Of a stretch of DNA of 46,910 nucleotides, positions 1 to 7,420 are shown piece by piece. Made by a program: the position numbers and the translations under genes. Where the stretch lies: NCBI GenBank assembly GCA_934747265.1, contig CAKVGI010000009.1, positions 1 to 46,910 on the forward strand, read 5' to 3'. Below the pieces are notes generated by a model. The model did not search any database. It was not told where the DNA came from and saw only the letters and a list, made by a program, of their open reading frames with translations. This DNA is from an uncultured Rickettsiales bacterium (lineage in GTDB: Bacteria > Pseudomonadota > Alphaproteobacteria > Rickettsiales > UBA1997). Within the stretch, counting starts at the first letter, position 1; each line of letters begins with the position of its first letter.

Positions 1-82
1 ATAATATATTAATACAAAAAACATAGTTTAAAACAATTAAAGTATTTAAACCCCCCTTGCCCCCCTTATCAGGGGGGAATGG
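1..82. repeat. Left arm of long inverted repeat around the atpD-like gene
   Basis: These bases are, in reverse complement, nearly identical to 2472-2555. The shared part runs from a CCCCCCTTATCAGGGGGG palindrome through a second G/C run and TTTAAA into an AT-rich tail ending TATTAATATATTAT, with only a few substitutions and small indels. The arm touches the window edge, so it may continue to the left. It encloses the atpD-like gene together with 2472-2555. Confidence 0.85.
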
Positions 83-330
83 AAAGATATACCTTATCAG
101 GGGGGATGAGGAGATCTTATTAGGGGGAGATGAGGGGACCTTATCAGGGGGGAATGAGAAGAATCTTATCAGGGGGGAATGGAGGAACATCCCTTATCAG
201 GGAGGGATGGAAGGGGAACTTATCAGATGGAGGGAATGAGGAAACCTTATCGGGGTGGTGGGACTCCTATTAGTATGGAGTATGGATGGACATCCATTAT
301 CTTTGGGCAGAGGAGTATCCCCTATCGGGG
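51..330. repeat. Tandem array A, about 25-bp G/C-run units
   Basis: About ten units of roughly 22-27 bp, each built on CTTATCAGGGGGGAATGAGG. The first units (51-180) are close to this consensus. Later ones drift (CTTATCGGGGTGG, then TATTAGTATGGAG, then CCCCTATCGGGGG near 315-326). The unit is the reverse complement of the unit in array B (2160-2510). An open frame through it is only a by-product of the repeat. Bases 331-457, between the array and the gene's promoter, are plain AT-rich DNA in which I see nothing. Confidence 0.8.
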
Positions 331-457
331 GAAAAAATAGAGAATAATAAACCGGAATATAATTTATCTTTATTATTTAATAAATCATATTTGAATATGA
401 TAATTATATATAATATATTAACTATTAGTAGCAACATAAATATTTATAAATAGATTA

Positions 458-485
458 TTGACTATTATATTATTTTTTCTATTAT
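458..485 (+). promoter_or_regulatory. Promoter of the atpD-like gene
   Basis: TTGACT at 458-463, a 16-bp spacer and TATTAT at 480-485 give a near-consensus sigma-70 promoter. It predicts transcription from about 492 and a leader of some 20 bases before the ATG at 513. The isolated gene therefore probably has its own promoter. Confidence 0.65.
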
Positions 486-512
486 AGTAAAAAACATAAA
501 TATTTTTTTATA

Positions 513-1871
513 ATGAATACAGGATATATTACTTCTATAAATGGTAGTGTTATTCAAGCAAAGTTTGATAAATTACCAAAAATTCATAATAAGTTAACAG
601 CAAAAAATATTGTTGTTGAGGTGTTGGAATTGGTTGATGAACATGAAATTAAAGGTGTTGCTTTAAATAGTACTTCTGGGTTGAGTTTAAATGATGAAAT
701 TATTGACACGGAGGAAGCTATTAAAGTTCCGGTTGGCGATGAACTTTTAGGTAGAATGCTAAATGTATTTGGTGAACCAATAGATAAAAAGGGTCCATTA
801 AATGCAAAAGAGACAGCTTCAATACACCAAAAGCCAATTAAATTATTTCAACATGATACCAATCAAGGAATATTTAAGAGTGGAATTAAAATTATAGATT
901 TATTGTGTCCTTTAGAGACTGGTGGAAAAGCTGGTTTATTTGGTGGTGCTGGTGTTGGTAAAACTGTTTTAATTACAGAAATGATTAACAACATGGCTTT
1001 AAATTACTCTGGTGTTAGTATTTTCTGTGGTGTAGGAGAAAGAAGTAGGGAGGGTGAAGAATTATATAATGAAATGATCGAAGCTGGCGTTCTTGATAAA
1101 ACAATTATGTTTTTTGGTCAAATGAATGAACCATCTGGTACTAGATTTAGAGTTGGACATACAGCTTTAACTGTTGCAGAATATTTTAGAGATGTAAAGC
1201 AACAAAATGTTTTATTGCTTATAGATAATATTTTTAGGTTTGTTCAAGCTGGAAATGAGGTTTCAAGCTTAATGGGAAGAATACCATCACACGTTGGTTA
1301 TCAATCAACATTAGCTAGCGATATTGCTGAATTACAAGAAAGAATCGCTGGAACAAAAGAGGCTTCTGTTACATCAATTCAAGCTGTTTATGTGCCAGCT
1401 GATGACTTTACTGATCCATCCGCAACCCACATTTTCTCACATTTATCAGCTTCTGTTGTTTTATCTAGAAAAAGGGCTAGTCAGTCATTATATCCAGCAG
1501 TTGATCCATTACAATCAACATCAAATATGTTATCACCTTCTGTTGTTTCAAAAGAACATTACGAGTGTGCTAGAAATGTTAAAAAGATGTTAGCTGAATA
1601 TGAAGATTTAAAGAATATTATTGCTATGCTTGGTTTGGAGGAATTATCTACAAAAGATAGAAGAACTGTTGCAAGAGCTAGAAAATTAGAGAGATTTTTA
1701 ACACAACCATTCTATACAACAACGCATTTCACAAATATACCAGGTGTGTTTGTTCCAGTTGAAAAGACAATTGAAGGATGTAATGCTATTATGAACGGTG
1801 ATTATGATGATTATCCAGAACAAGCATTCTTTATGATAGGTGATATCAGTCAAGTAAAGAAAAATAAATAA
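513..1871 (+). CDS. F1-type ATPase beta subunit, N-ATPase-like, isolated
   Basis: A 452-aa catalytic beta subunit of a rotary F-type ATPase. The P-loop GGAGVGKT, the GERSREGEELY segment with the catalytic glutamate, the Walker B stretch LLIDNIFRF and the nucleotide-pocket segment LYPAVDPLQSTS are all intact. Several signatures fit the N-ATPase (alternative, horizontally mobile) beta subunits better than the housekeeping AtpD: IFCGVGERSREGEELY, IQAVYVPADDFTDP, FSHLSASVVLSRKRAS, and DPLQS in place of DPLDS. The DELSEED loop reads EELSTKD. No other ATP-synthase gene lies within the window; N-ATPase operons normally start with atpD followed by atpC. The gene has its own promoter and sits alone inside an inverted repeat. 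It could be a catalytically competent orphan, a remnant of an N-ATPase operon, or the relocated housekeeping gene; the family assignment is from memory of motifs. No Shine-Dalgarno is evident. Confidence 0.85.
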   Translation: MNTGYITSINGSVIQAKFDKLPKIHNKLTAKNIVVEVLELVDEHEIKGVALNSTSGLSLNDEIIDTEEAIKVPVGDELLGRMLNVFGEPIDKKGPLNAKETASIHQKPIKLFQHDTNQGIFKSGIKIIDLLCPLETGGKAGLFGGAGVGKTVLITEMINNMALNYSGVSIFCGVGERSREGEELYNEMIEAGVLDKTIMFFGQMNEPSGTRFRVGHTALTVAEYFRDVKQQNVLLLIDNIFRFVQAGNEVSSLMGRIPSHVGYQSTLASDIAELQERIAGTKEASVTSIQAVYVPADDFTDPSATHIFSHLSASVVLSRKRASQSLYPAVDPLQSTSNMLSPSVVSKEHYECARNVKKMLAEYEDLKNIIAMLGLEELSTKDRRTVARARKLERFLTQPFYTTTHFTNIPGVFVPVEKTIEGCNAIMNGDYDDYPEQAFFMIGDISQVKKNK

Positions 1872-1891
1872 TATTTTTTACATAAAACAAT

Positions 1892-1926
1892 AAAGGGAAT
1901 TTATTATTAATAAGTTCCCCTTTTAG
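1892..1926 (+). terminator. Probable terminator after the atpD-like gene
   Basis: AAAGGGAA (1892-1899) can pair with TTCCCCTTTT (1915-1924) across an AT-rich loop, with one bulge, and the stem ends in a short T run. It lies 20 bases after the stop codon. Bases 1927-2156 are AT-rich with no gene seen. Confidence 0.5.
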
Positions 1927-2159
1927 TTGTGTGGGCTATATTTATTATTACATTATAATGAATAAAATGGTTATCTAACAATAAATAAAATTATGAAAAT
2001 AATTTTATATATAAATTACAGATTTTTCTAACTTTTATATATTGTTTAATTATTATATTATAATCTAATTTATTAGATAATAATAACTATATTCTAATTT
2101 ATGTCTAATTTTCACTATATGTTTAATTTTTCTTTCAATAAAGTTTAACCTGCGCCAAG

Positions 2160-2510
2160 AATACCTTTTTTGTTTTTTCTTGCTAATAGTGAGTACCTCC
2201 TACTCTATTCTACTAAGGATATTTCTCTATTTTTCCTGCCAAGGAGAGGTATACCTTTATCACCCCCCCATGTTAACCCCCTCATCCCTCCTTGATAAGA
2301 CTCCTTTATTCCACCTCTGATAAGGTCCTCTCACCCCCTGATAAGGTCTCTTCATTCCCCCTTTAATAAGGTTCCTTCATCCCACCATAATAAGGTCTTC
2401 TCACCCCCATGATAAGTTCCCCTCCCATCCCCCCTGATAAGCCTCTCATCCCCCCTGATAAGAGTACCTCCAATTCCCCCCCCTGATAAGGGGGGTAAGG
2501 GGGGTTTAAA
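2160..2510. repeat. Tandem array B, about 22-27-bp units, mirror of array A
   Basis: At least eleven units of the form TCTCATCCCCCCTGATAAGG. The units at the right end (2405-2510) are nearly perfect. Moving left towards the atpD-like gene they degrade (CCTTTAATAAGG, CCACCATAATAAGG, then TCTACTAAGGATATTTC near 2205-2230). This is the same unit as array A in inverse orientation, and the gradient also points towards the gene. Confidence 0.8.
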
Positions 2511-2555
2511 ATACTTTGATTGTTTTAAACTTTGTTTTTTATATTAATATATTAT
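2472..2555. repeat. Right arm of long inverted repeat around the atpD-like gene
   Basis: Reverse complement of 1-82 with roughly 90 percent identity by eye. It includes CCCCTGATAAGGGGGG, a second G run, TTTAAA, TACTTT, ATTGTTTTAAACT and TATTAATATATTAT. Together with the left arm it brackets a segment of about 2.5 kb holding only the atpD-like gene. Confidence 0.85.
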
Positions 2556-2870
2556 TTTATAATTCTTATAAAATTATTAATTATATATTTTATATAATAG
2601 TTATTGTTTGATATATAGTATATTGTTATTATTCTTAATTCTTAATTTAAGATACTTAATTTAACATTTTTATTTTTTAATTTTAATTTTTAAATTCTTA
2701 ACTTTATGTTTTTTTAATCTTTAATCCAAATTTTAATTATTATTATAATTCTTAATTTTAGTTTTAAATCTTAAATTTAAATCTCCAATTCTATATTTTA
2801 TTTTCAATTTTTAATTTTTAATTTTTAATTTTTAATTATTTATTTGTTTTATAATAAAACAAAATGAATA
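2556..2870. repeat. Low-complexity AT core between arrays B and B2
   Basis: A gene-free 315-bp block of almost pure A/T. From about 2630 to 2835 it is made of irregular repeats of TTCTTAATTTTAA-like words, ending in four copies of TTTTTAA at 2810-2837. It separates the two differently built arms (array B and array B2) of the repeat locus. Confidence 0.7.
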
Positions 2871-2873
2871 CTA

Positions 2874-3068
2874 TCAACCCCCCTGCTGACTTCGTCAGCT
2901 CCCCCCTTATCAGGGGGGCAATGGGATAGTATTTTACGTCAGCTCCCCCCTTATAAATGGAGGCAAAGAGAGGGTATTGACTACGTTGGCTTTCCCCCTA
3001 CAAAGGGAAGCGAGAGAGGATATGCTGACTTCACAACTATCCCTTACAAAGGTTGGCGTGCAAGTGCA
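2874..3068. repeat. Tandem array B2, about 46-bp units
   Basis: Four units of 45-48 bp. Each has a CTGACTTCGTCAGCT-like segment, a CCCCCCTTATCAGGGGGG-like palindrome and an AGGCGAGAGAGG-like purine tail followed by TATT. The first copy (2884-2930) is the cleanest and carries two short palindromes. Copies two to four drift progressively to the right (GACTACGTTGGCTTTCC, then GACTTCACAACTATCCC). The same 45-bp unit forms the right arm at 29405-29850. Bases 3069-3252 hold no gene that I can see. Confidence 0.75.
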
Positions 3069-3252
3069 TCTTATTTATTTTATCATCACCACAACATTTA
3101 TATTTTCTGATATACATAATTAGCTATGATATTAATATTATAGCTAAAATTCAAAAGTGCATTAAAAGTTAGTAATACTAAATCACAAAAAATCTTGCAA
3201 AATATTTATATATAGATTATCTATTATAGTGCGGTTAATTTTATAAAAAATT

Positions 3253-3597
3253 ATGGAAGAAATAGTAGAAAGACCTTGGGGTACATATCAAACAATATTG
3301 AGAGGAGAGACATATCAAGTTAAGAAAATCGTTGTTTTTCCCAATTCTCAGTTATCTTTACAATCTCATAACAAGAGATCTGAGCATTGGGTTATAGTTG
3401 AAGGCGAAGGTACTATAACTCTTGGCAAAAAAGAAATAAAGGCAAAGAAAGACGATTCTATTTATATACCAGTTCAGGAAAAACATAGAATGTCAAATTT
3501 TACCAATGAAAAAGTTGTGTTTATAGAAGTACAAAATGGCGATTATCTTGGCGAGGATGATATTGTTAGATATGAAGATATATATGGCAGAATTTAA
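3253..3597 (+). CDS. Cupin protein, mannose-6-phosphate isomerase type II-like
   Basis: A 114-aa single-domain cupin matching the C-terminal isomerase domain of bifunctional mannose-1-phosphate guanylyltransferase / mannose-6-phosphate isomerase (ManC/AlgA type II). Diagnostic features are the opening RPWGTYQ, the metal-site motif LSLQSHNKRSEHWVIVEGEG, and the ending EDDIVRYEDIYGR. There is no nucleotidyltransferase domain, so this is a stand-alone isomerase module that would interconvert mannose-6-phosphate and fructose-6-phosphate for surface-sugar synthesis. Stand-alone versions are common in alphaproteobacteria. It stands alone, between the repeat arrays and the convergent lptD. Other sugar-phosphate cupin functions cannot be excluded. 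Confidence 0.8.
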   Translation: MEEIVERPWGTYQTILRGETYQVKKIVVFPNSQLSLQSHNKRSEHWVIVEGEGTITLGKKEIKAKKDDSIYIPVQEKHRMSNFTNEKVVFIEVQNGDYLGEDDIVRYEDIYGRI

Positions 3598-3607
3598 TAA
3601 ATAATTA

Positions 3608-3637
3608 TAGGTTAATCAATTTGATTAGCCTATTTTT
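3608..3637. terminator. Terminator between the cupin gene and lptD
   Basis: TAGGTTAATCAA and TTGATTAGCCTA (3608-3632) form a 12-bp stem, with one G-T pair, followed on the plus strand by TTTTT. It lies just after the cupin stop and at the end of the convergent lptD, so it may serve both directions. Confidence 0.65.
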
Positions 3638-5876
3638 ATAAAAATTTTATGATAAAATTAAAATTTATAGAAGTATTTTTTTCTGTTTCGGTCAATGGGT
3701 TAGAATTACTGTATGAAATTTCCCATTTGGTACAACCTCCATCATATAATAATCCAATTCTACTTTCTAATAGTCTATTGTCATGTTGTAAATCCATAAT
3801 ACCAGATAAATCCAGTTTCCATTTATCAAAGATATTAAACAAAATACCAGAATTTATTTGCTGTTGCTTTTCGGTATTAAATAAGGAAGATTTTATATTT
3901 GTATAAGTTAAATATAAATTAAAATATTTAAAATTTAAATTAGTTGTTAATTCATCTTTTTTCATTTTAAAATCATCTTTATCAACTAAAAATCTATAAT
4001 AAAAATCTACATTATTATTAAGAATATATGAAATATAACCAACATAATCGGACAAATTTTCCGTAAAACCGATTAAATAATTTTCATTAGTGTTTTTCTT
4101 TAAATTATCTCTATAACCTTGCGCAATTCCGATGTTAATATTATTAAATAAAATGCTTTCAAAACCATAAGTAATTCTATTTCCAAATTCTTGTCTATCA
4201 TAACCCGAAAATCTATTGTTTGAAAAGATATTTTCAAAACTAATAACATCCGCTTTACTATCTTCGTTTGGAATCTTATTTTCAAAATTTTGAGAATTAG
4301 GACTACCGGAATATTTTATTATTGGCTGGAACAAAAAATTGTCGGAAATAAAAGATTTTTTCCATTCAATATTAAGTTGAGGAAACATCCTACTTTCATT
4401 ATTCCTATATAGTTTTTGACCAGTATTTACTTCATTTAATAGATATACATCACCTCTGAATTGTATGTCTGCATTTATCATACCAATACTATCATTCTTT
4501 AACATATATTGAAAGCTTGGTGTCAATGAAAATCTATTATATTCTATACCTTTTCTCCTGAAAAGATTAGTTGTATTTGTTTTTATTTTATATAATAAAT
4601 TGCTGTTTTCATTTTTAAATATATAATTTTGAATATTTAAATTTGAAACCGGTGCATATCTTGGATTATTAACATCTATCGGTTCCAATAATTCTTGATA
4701 GAACAAATTGATAAATTGAAAATAATTAAAGTCATAAATATCGTTCAAATTTGTTCTTGTAAGATTTATAAAGCTTTGTATATATTCGCTACTATCTCTG
4801 TAATAATCTCTTAAATAATATCTATCACCAACTATCTTTGAATTATAATCAATCTTCCATAAGTCGTCAACATTATAAAAGCCTTGAACAGACGCATAAC
4901 CACGCCATTTTTTATAGCTTCCTTCATTTTCTTCTGTAATACCATAAGCATTTCTTAGCGTTTTAGATTGTCCATTATCATTGGTTATATCGCCTTGAAA
5001 ATTAAAGTTCCATTTATTTTTTTTATTATTATCATTAATTGGATCAGAAAAAACATTATATTTTAAATTTGCTAAAAAATTTCCTTTCTCGTATATTTTT
5101 GGCGTAATCTTAAAAATTTGCCTCTGGGTTTTTATTTTATAAGGAATATCAACAGCATAACCATAATAGCTTGTTTTTTCTAAACTTGGCATACCAAAAC
5201 CACTCATTTTTTCTTCGGTGGAATATGGCGTATTTATATATGGAATAAAAAAGAATGGTATTTTCCAAATCCAAAATGATGTTCCAACAAGTTTTATGGT
5301 TTTATTTTCTGTATTTGCAGTAGCTTTATAACTTTTTAATGAAAACAATGGTGTTTTTTGTTTAGATAATTCTCGTGTAATTTGTTCATAAGTAATGTCT
5401 TTATTATATAAATCCGTTGGACATACACTATAATTAGCTTTACTCATTGTTATTATATCTTCATTAATTCTATTCATATGCGGACTTGAAATATTTGATC
5501 CATTTTTGAATAACATTATTCCATTATAAAAATCAGCATTGCTTAAATCATCATTCATTACAGCTTTTTCTGAAAAAAATATATTTTCATATTTTTCATC
5601 ATATAATTTAACATCGGAATTTGAAGTTATGGTTTTTGTTGTCTGATTATATTCAACCTCATTTGCATTTAAAATATTGGTGCCTCTTTTAATTTCAACA
5701 TTACCAATAGCTTTTATAATATCAGTATCTTTTTTATTAATTTTGTTTGATTTTATAATTGTGGTTTCAGGTATTTGCTCCGCTGTTAATGGAAAATTCA
5801 AAAACAAAACAGTTGCAATACACCTTACAATATATTGCAAACACAAAATACACCTTTTGCGATTAAAACGCTCCAT
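3636..5876 (-). CDS. lptD: LPS-assembly outer-membrane protein LptD
   Basis: A 746-aa outer-membrane beta-barrel protein that inserts lipopolysaccharide into the outer leaflet. Residues 1-32 form a signal peptide ending near LTAEQ. Residues about 36-120 match the OstA/LptA-like jellyroll (KAIGNVEIKRGTNILNANEVEYN). The remainder is the LptD domain, with PFFFIPYINTP and a long run of alternating aromatic and polar strands. The only two cysteines I see in the mature region are C152 (SVCPTD) and C715 (GGCTKW); this suggests one inter-domain disulfide, which fits the DsbA-like genes at 30.0-31.5 kb. No surA or other lpt gene is adjacent. The start is the ATG that gives the complete signal peptide. 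Confidence 0.9.
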   Translation of the reverse strand: MERFNRKRCILCLQYIVRCIATVLFLNFPLTAEQIPETTIIKSNKINKKDTDIIKAIGNVEIKRGTNILNANEVEYNQTTKTITSNSDVKLYDEKYENIFFSEKAVMNDDLSNADFYNGIMLFKNGSNISSPHMNRINEDIITMSKANYSVCPTDLYNKDITYEQITRELSKQKTPLFSLKSYKATANTENKTIKLVGTSFWIWKIPFFFIPYINTPYSTEEKMSGFGMPSLEKTSYYGYAVDIPYKIKTQRQIFKITPKIYEKGNFLANLKYNVFSDPINDNNKKNKWNFNFQGDITNDNGQSKTLRNAYGITEENEGSYKKWRGYASVQGFYNVDDLWKIDYNSKIVGDRYYLRDYYRDSSEYIQSFINLTRTNLNDIYDFNYFQFINLFYQELLEPIDVNNPRYAPVSNLNIQNYIFKNENSNLLYKIKTNTTNLFRRKGIEYNRFSLTPSFQYMLKNDSIGMINADIQFRGDVYLLNEVNTGQKLYRNNESRMFPQLNIEWKKSFISDNFLFQPIIKYSGSPNSQNFENKIPNEDSKADVISFENIFSNNRFSGYDRQEFGNRITYGFESILFNNINIGIAQGYRDNLKKNTNENYLIGFTENLSDYVGYISYILNNNVDFYYRFLVDKDDFKMKKDELTTNLNFKYFNLYLTYTNIKSSLFNTEKQQQINSGILFNIFDKWKLDLSGIMDLQHDNRLLESRIGLLYDGGCTKWEISYSNSNPLTETEKNTSINFNFIIKFL

Positions 5877-6054
5877 ACAACTTCTTAATTATTAATAATA
5901 GTAAAATATTATAATATAATTAAAAAAACAAGAAATTAATGCATTTTTTCGCTCATTATATTTGCGTAATAATACTTATCTTACCAAAATAGTCAATTTC
6001 ATTTGGATTAAATATCTATTTCTTAACAATTAAGAAACCACCAATATTTATATA

Positions 6055-7224
6055 TTACTTAAACCACTTTCTAAAAAAACTATTTTCCGTCTTAATTTCT
6101 TTATCTTTAAGAATTTTATCTAATTTTAAATATAAATCCTTTTCTTCTTGGTTAGTTGGTTTTGGCATATCAACAGATACTTTAACAATCATATCACCTC
6201 TTCTACCGCCAGAATTCAATATTGGCATACCTTTGCCTTTTAATCTAAATTTAGTTTGACACTTTGTACCCTCTGGAACTTTTACGACTGCTTCACCGCC
6301 TTCTATTAGTTTAACACCAATTTCTCCACCTAAAATTGCTGTTGTAACTAAAATTGGAACTTCACACAGCAAATCGCTTCCATCTCTTGTAAAGAAATTA
6401 TCTTGTTTTACGGTAATAAATACGTATAAATCACCATTTCTACCGCCTTTTGTACCAGCCTCGCCTTCGCCGGCAACTCTTATCCTACTACCATCTTGAA
6501 CACCTGCCGGAATTTTAACTGTTAAAGTTCTATTCTTATTAATTTTACCACTGCCTTTACATTCATGACAAGGAGATTTATTAATTTCGCCACTTCCGCC
6601 ACATCTTTTACAAGTATTTTCAACAACAAAAAATCCTTGTTGCTTTCTAACTGTTCCAGTACCTCCGCAATCCGGACAAACTTCCGGTTTGCTTCCGGGC
6701 TCTGCACCGCTACCATGACATACTGGACATACAACTGGCGCTGTAAAATTAATATCTATCGATGTACCATTGAAAGCTTCTTGTAAAGTGATAGTAGCAT
6801 TATACCTAAGATCTGAACCATCCATAGCTCTACTTCTTTTAGCTCTTCCATTACTACTAAAACCACCTCTTCCGCCACCAAAATCACCAAATATATCACC
6901 AAAAGCGGAAAAAATATCTTGAAAATCGCCAAAATTACCTTGCTGAAAACCATTAAAGCCACTAAAACCACCAGTACCAGCACCGCCACCCATACCACCA
7001 TCAAATGCGGAATGTCCATATCTATCATAAGCCGCTCTTTTATTGGCATCCTTCAATACCTCATAAGCTTCGTTAGCTTCTTTGAATTTAGCTTCTGCTT
7101 CTTTATTTCCGGGATTCCTATCTGGGTGAAACTCCATAGCCTTTTTTCTATAAGCTTTCTTTATTTCATCATCGGTAGCCGTTTTACTAACGCCCAAAAC
7201 TTCATAATAATCTCTTTTTTCCAT
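6055..7224 (-). CDS. dnaJ: Chaperone DnaJ
   Basis: A 389-aa class I J-protein that stimulates DnaK ATPase. It has an N-terminal J domain with the HPD motif (residues about 33-35), a Gly/Phe-rich linker (GGMGGGAGTGGFSGFNGF), and four CXXCXGXG zinc motifs (CPVCHGSG, CPDCGGTG, CKRCGGSG, CHECKGSG). The C-terminal substrate-binding domains follow. I prefer the ATG at 7224 to an in-frame TTG at 7245, because the family starts at the (K)RDYYEVLG sequence and GGAAAG lies just upstream. dnaK and grpE are not in the window. Confidence 0.95.
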   Translation of the reverse strand: MEKRDYYEVLGVSKTATDDEIKKAYRKKAMEFHPDRNPGNKEAEAKFKEANEAYEVLKDANKRAAYDRYGHSAFDGGMGGGAGTGGFSGFNGFQQGNFGDFQDIFSAFGDIFGDFGGGRGGFSSNGRAKRSRAMDGSDLRYNATITLQEAFNGTSIDINFTAPVVCPVCHGSGAEPGSKPEVCPDCGGTGTVRKQQGFFVVENTCKRCGGSGEINKSPCHECKGSGKINKNRTLTVKIPAGVQDGSRIRVAGEGEAGTKGGRNGDLYVFITVKQDNFFTRDGSDLLCEVPILVTTAILGGEIGVKLIEGGEAVVKVPEGTKCQTKFRLKGKGMPILNSGGRRGDMIVKVSVDMPKPTNQEEKDLYLKLDKILKDKEIKTENSFFRKWFK

Positions 7225-7420
7225 TTTAGCTTTCCAAGTAATCAAAATCTATATATTTTAATATAGTAATATTTTAAAAAAATTCAAGCAAAATAACTTA
7301 ACAATTTGATATTATAATCAATCATATATAATTACAATGTCAAATACTAGAATATAAATATTACTAGATTTTTTAATTTTTATTTTTATAATTTCTAATA
7401 ATTTATTAATTAAAAGTGAG

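Noticed and set aside
57..239. 60-aa open frame rich in LSGG/LIRG words
   Set aside because: It is the translation of tandem array A; the repeating words follow the DNA repeat, with no domain and no ribosome-binding site.
513..1871. Mobile-element genes next to the inverted repeat
   Set aside because: No transposase or recombinase frame is present between the arms; only the ATPase gene is seen, so I did not call an insertion sequence.
2160..2510. Could arrays A, B or C be CRISPR arrays?
   Set aside because: Units are contiguous tandem copies that drift gradually; there are no constant repeats alternating with unique spacers of fixed length.
6756..7049. 97-aa Val/Leu-rich frame and other frames over dnaJ
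   Set aside because: Out-of-frame shadow of the Gly-rich linker of DnaJ.
7225..7245. Upstream TTG start for dnaJ
   Set aside because: It would add seven residues before the conserved DnaJ start, and the GGAAAG ribosome site lies between the two candidates, serving ATG 7224.
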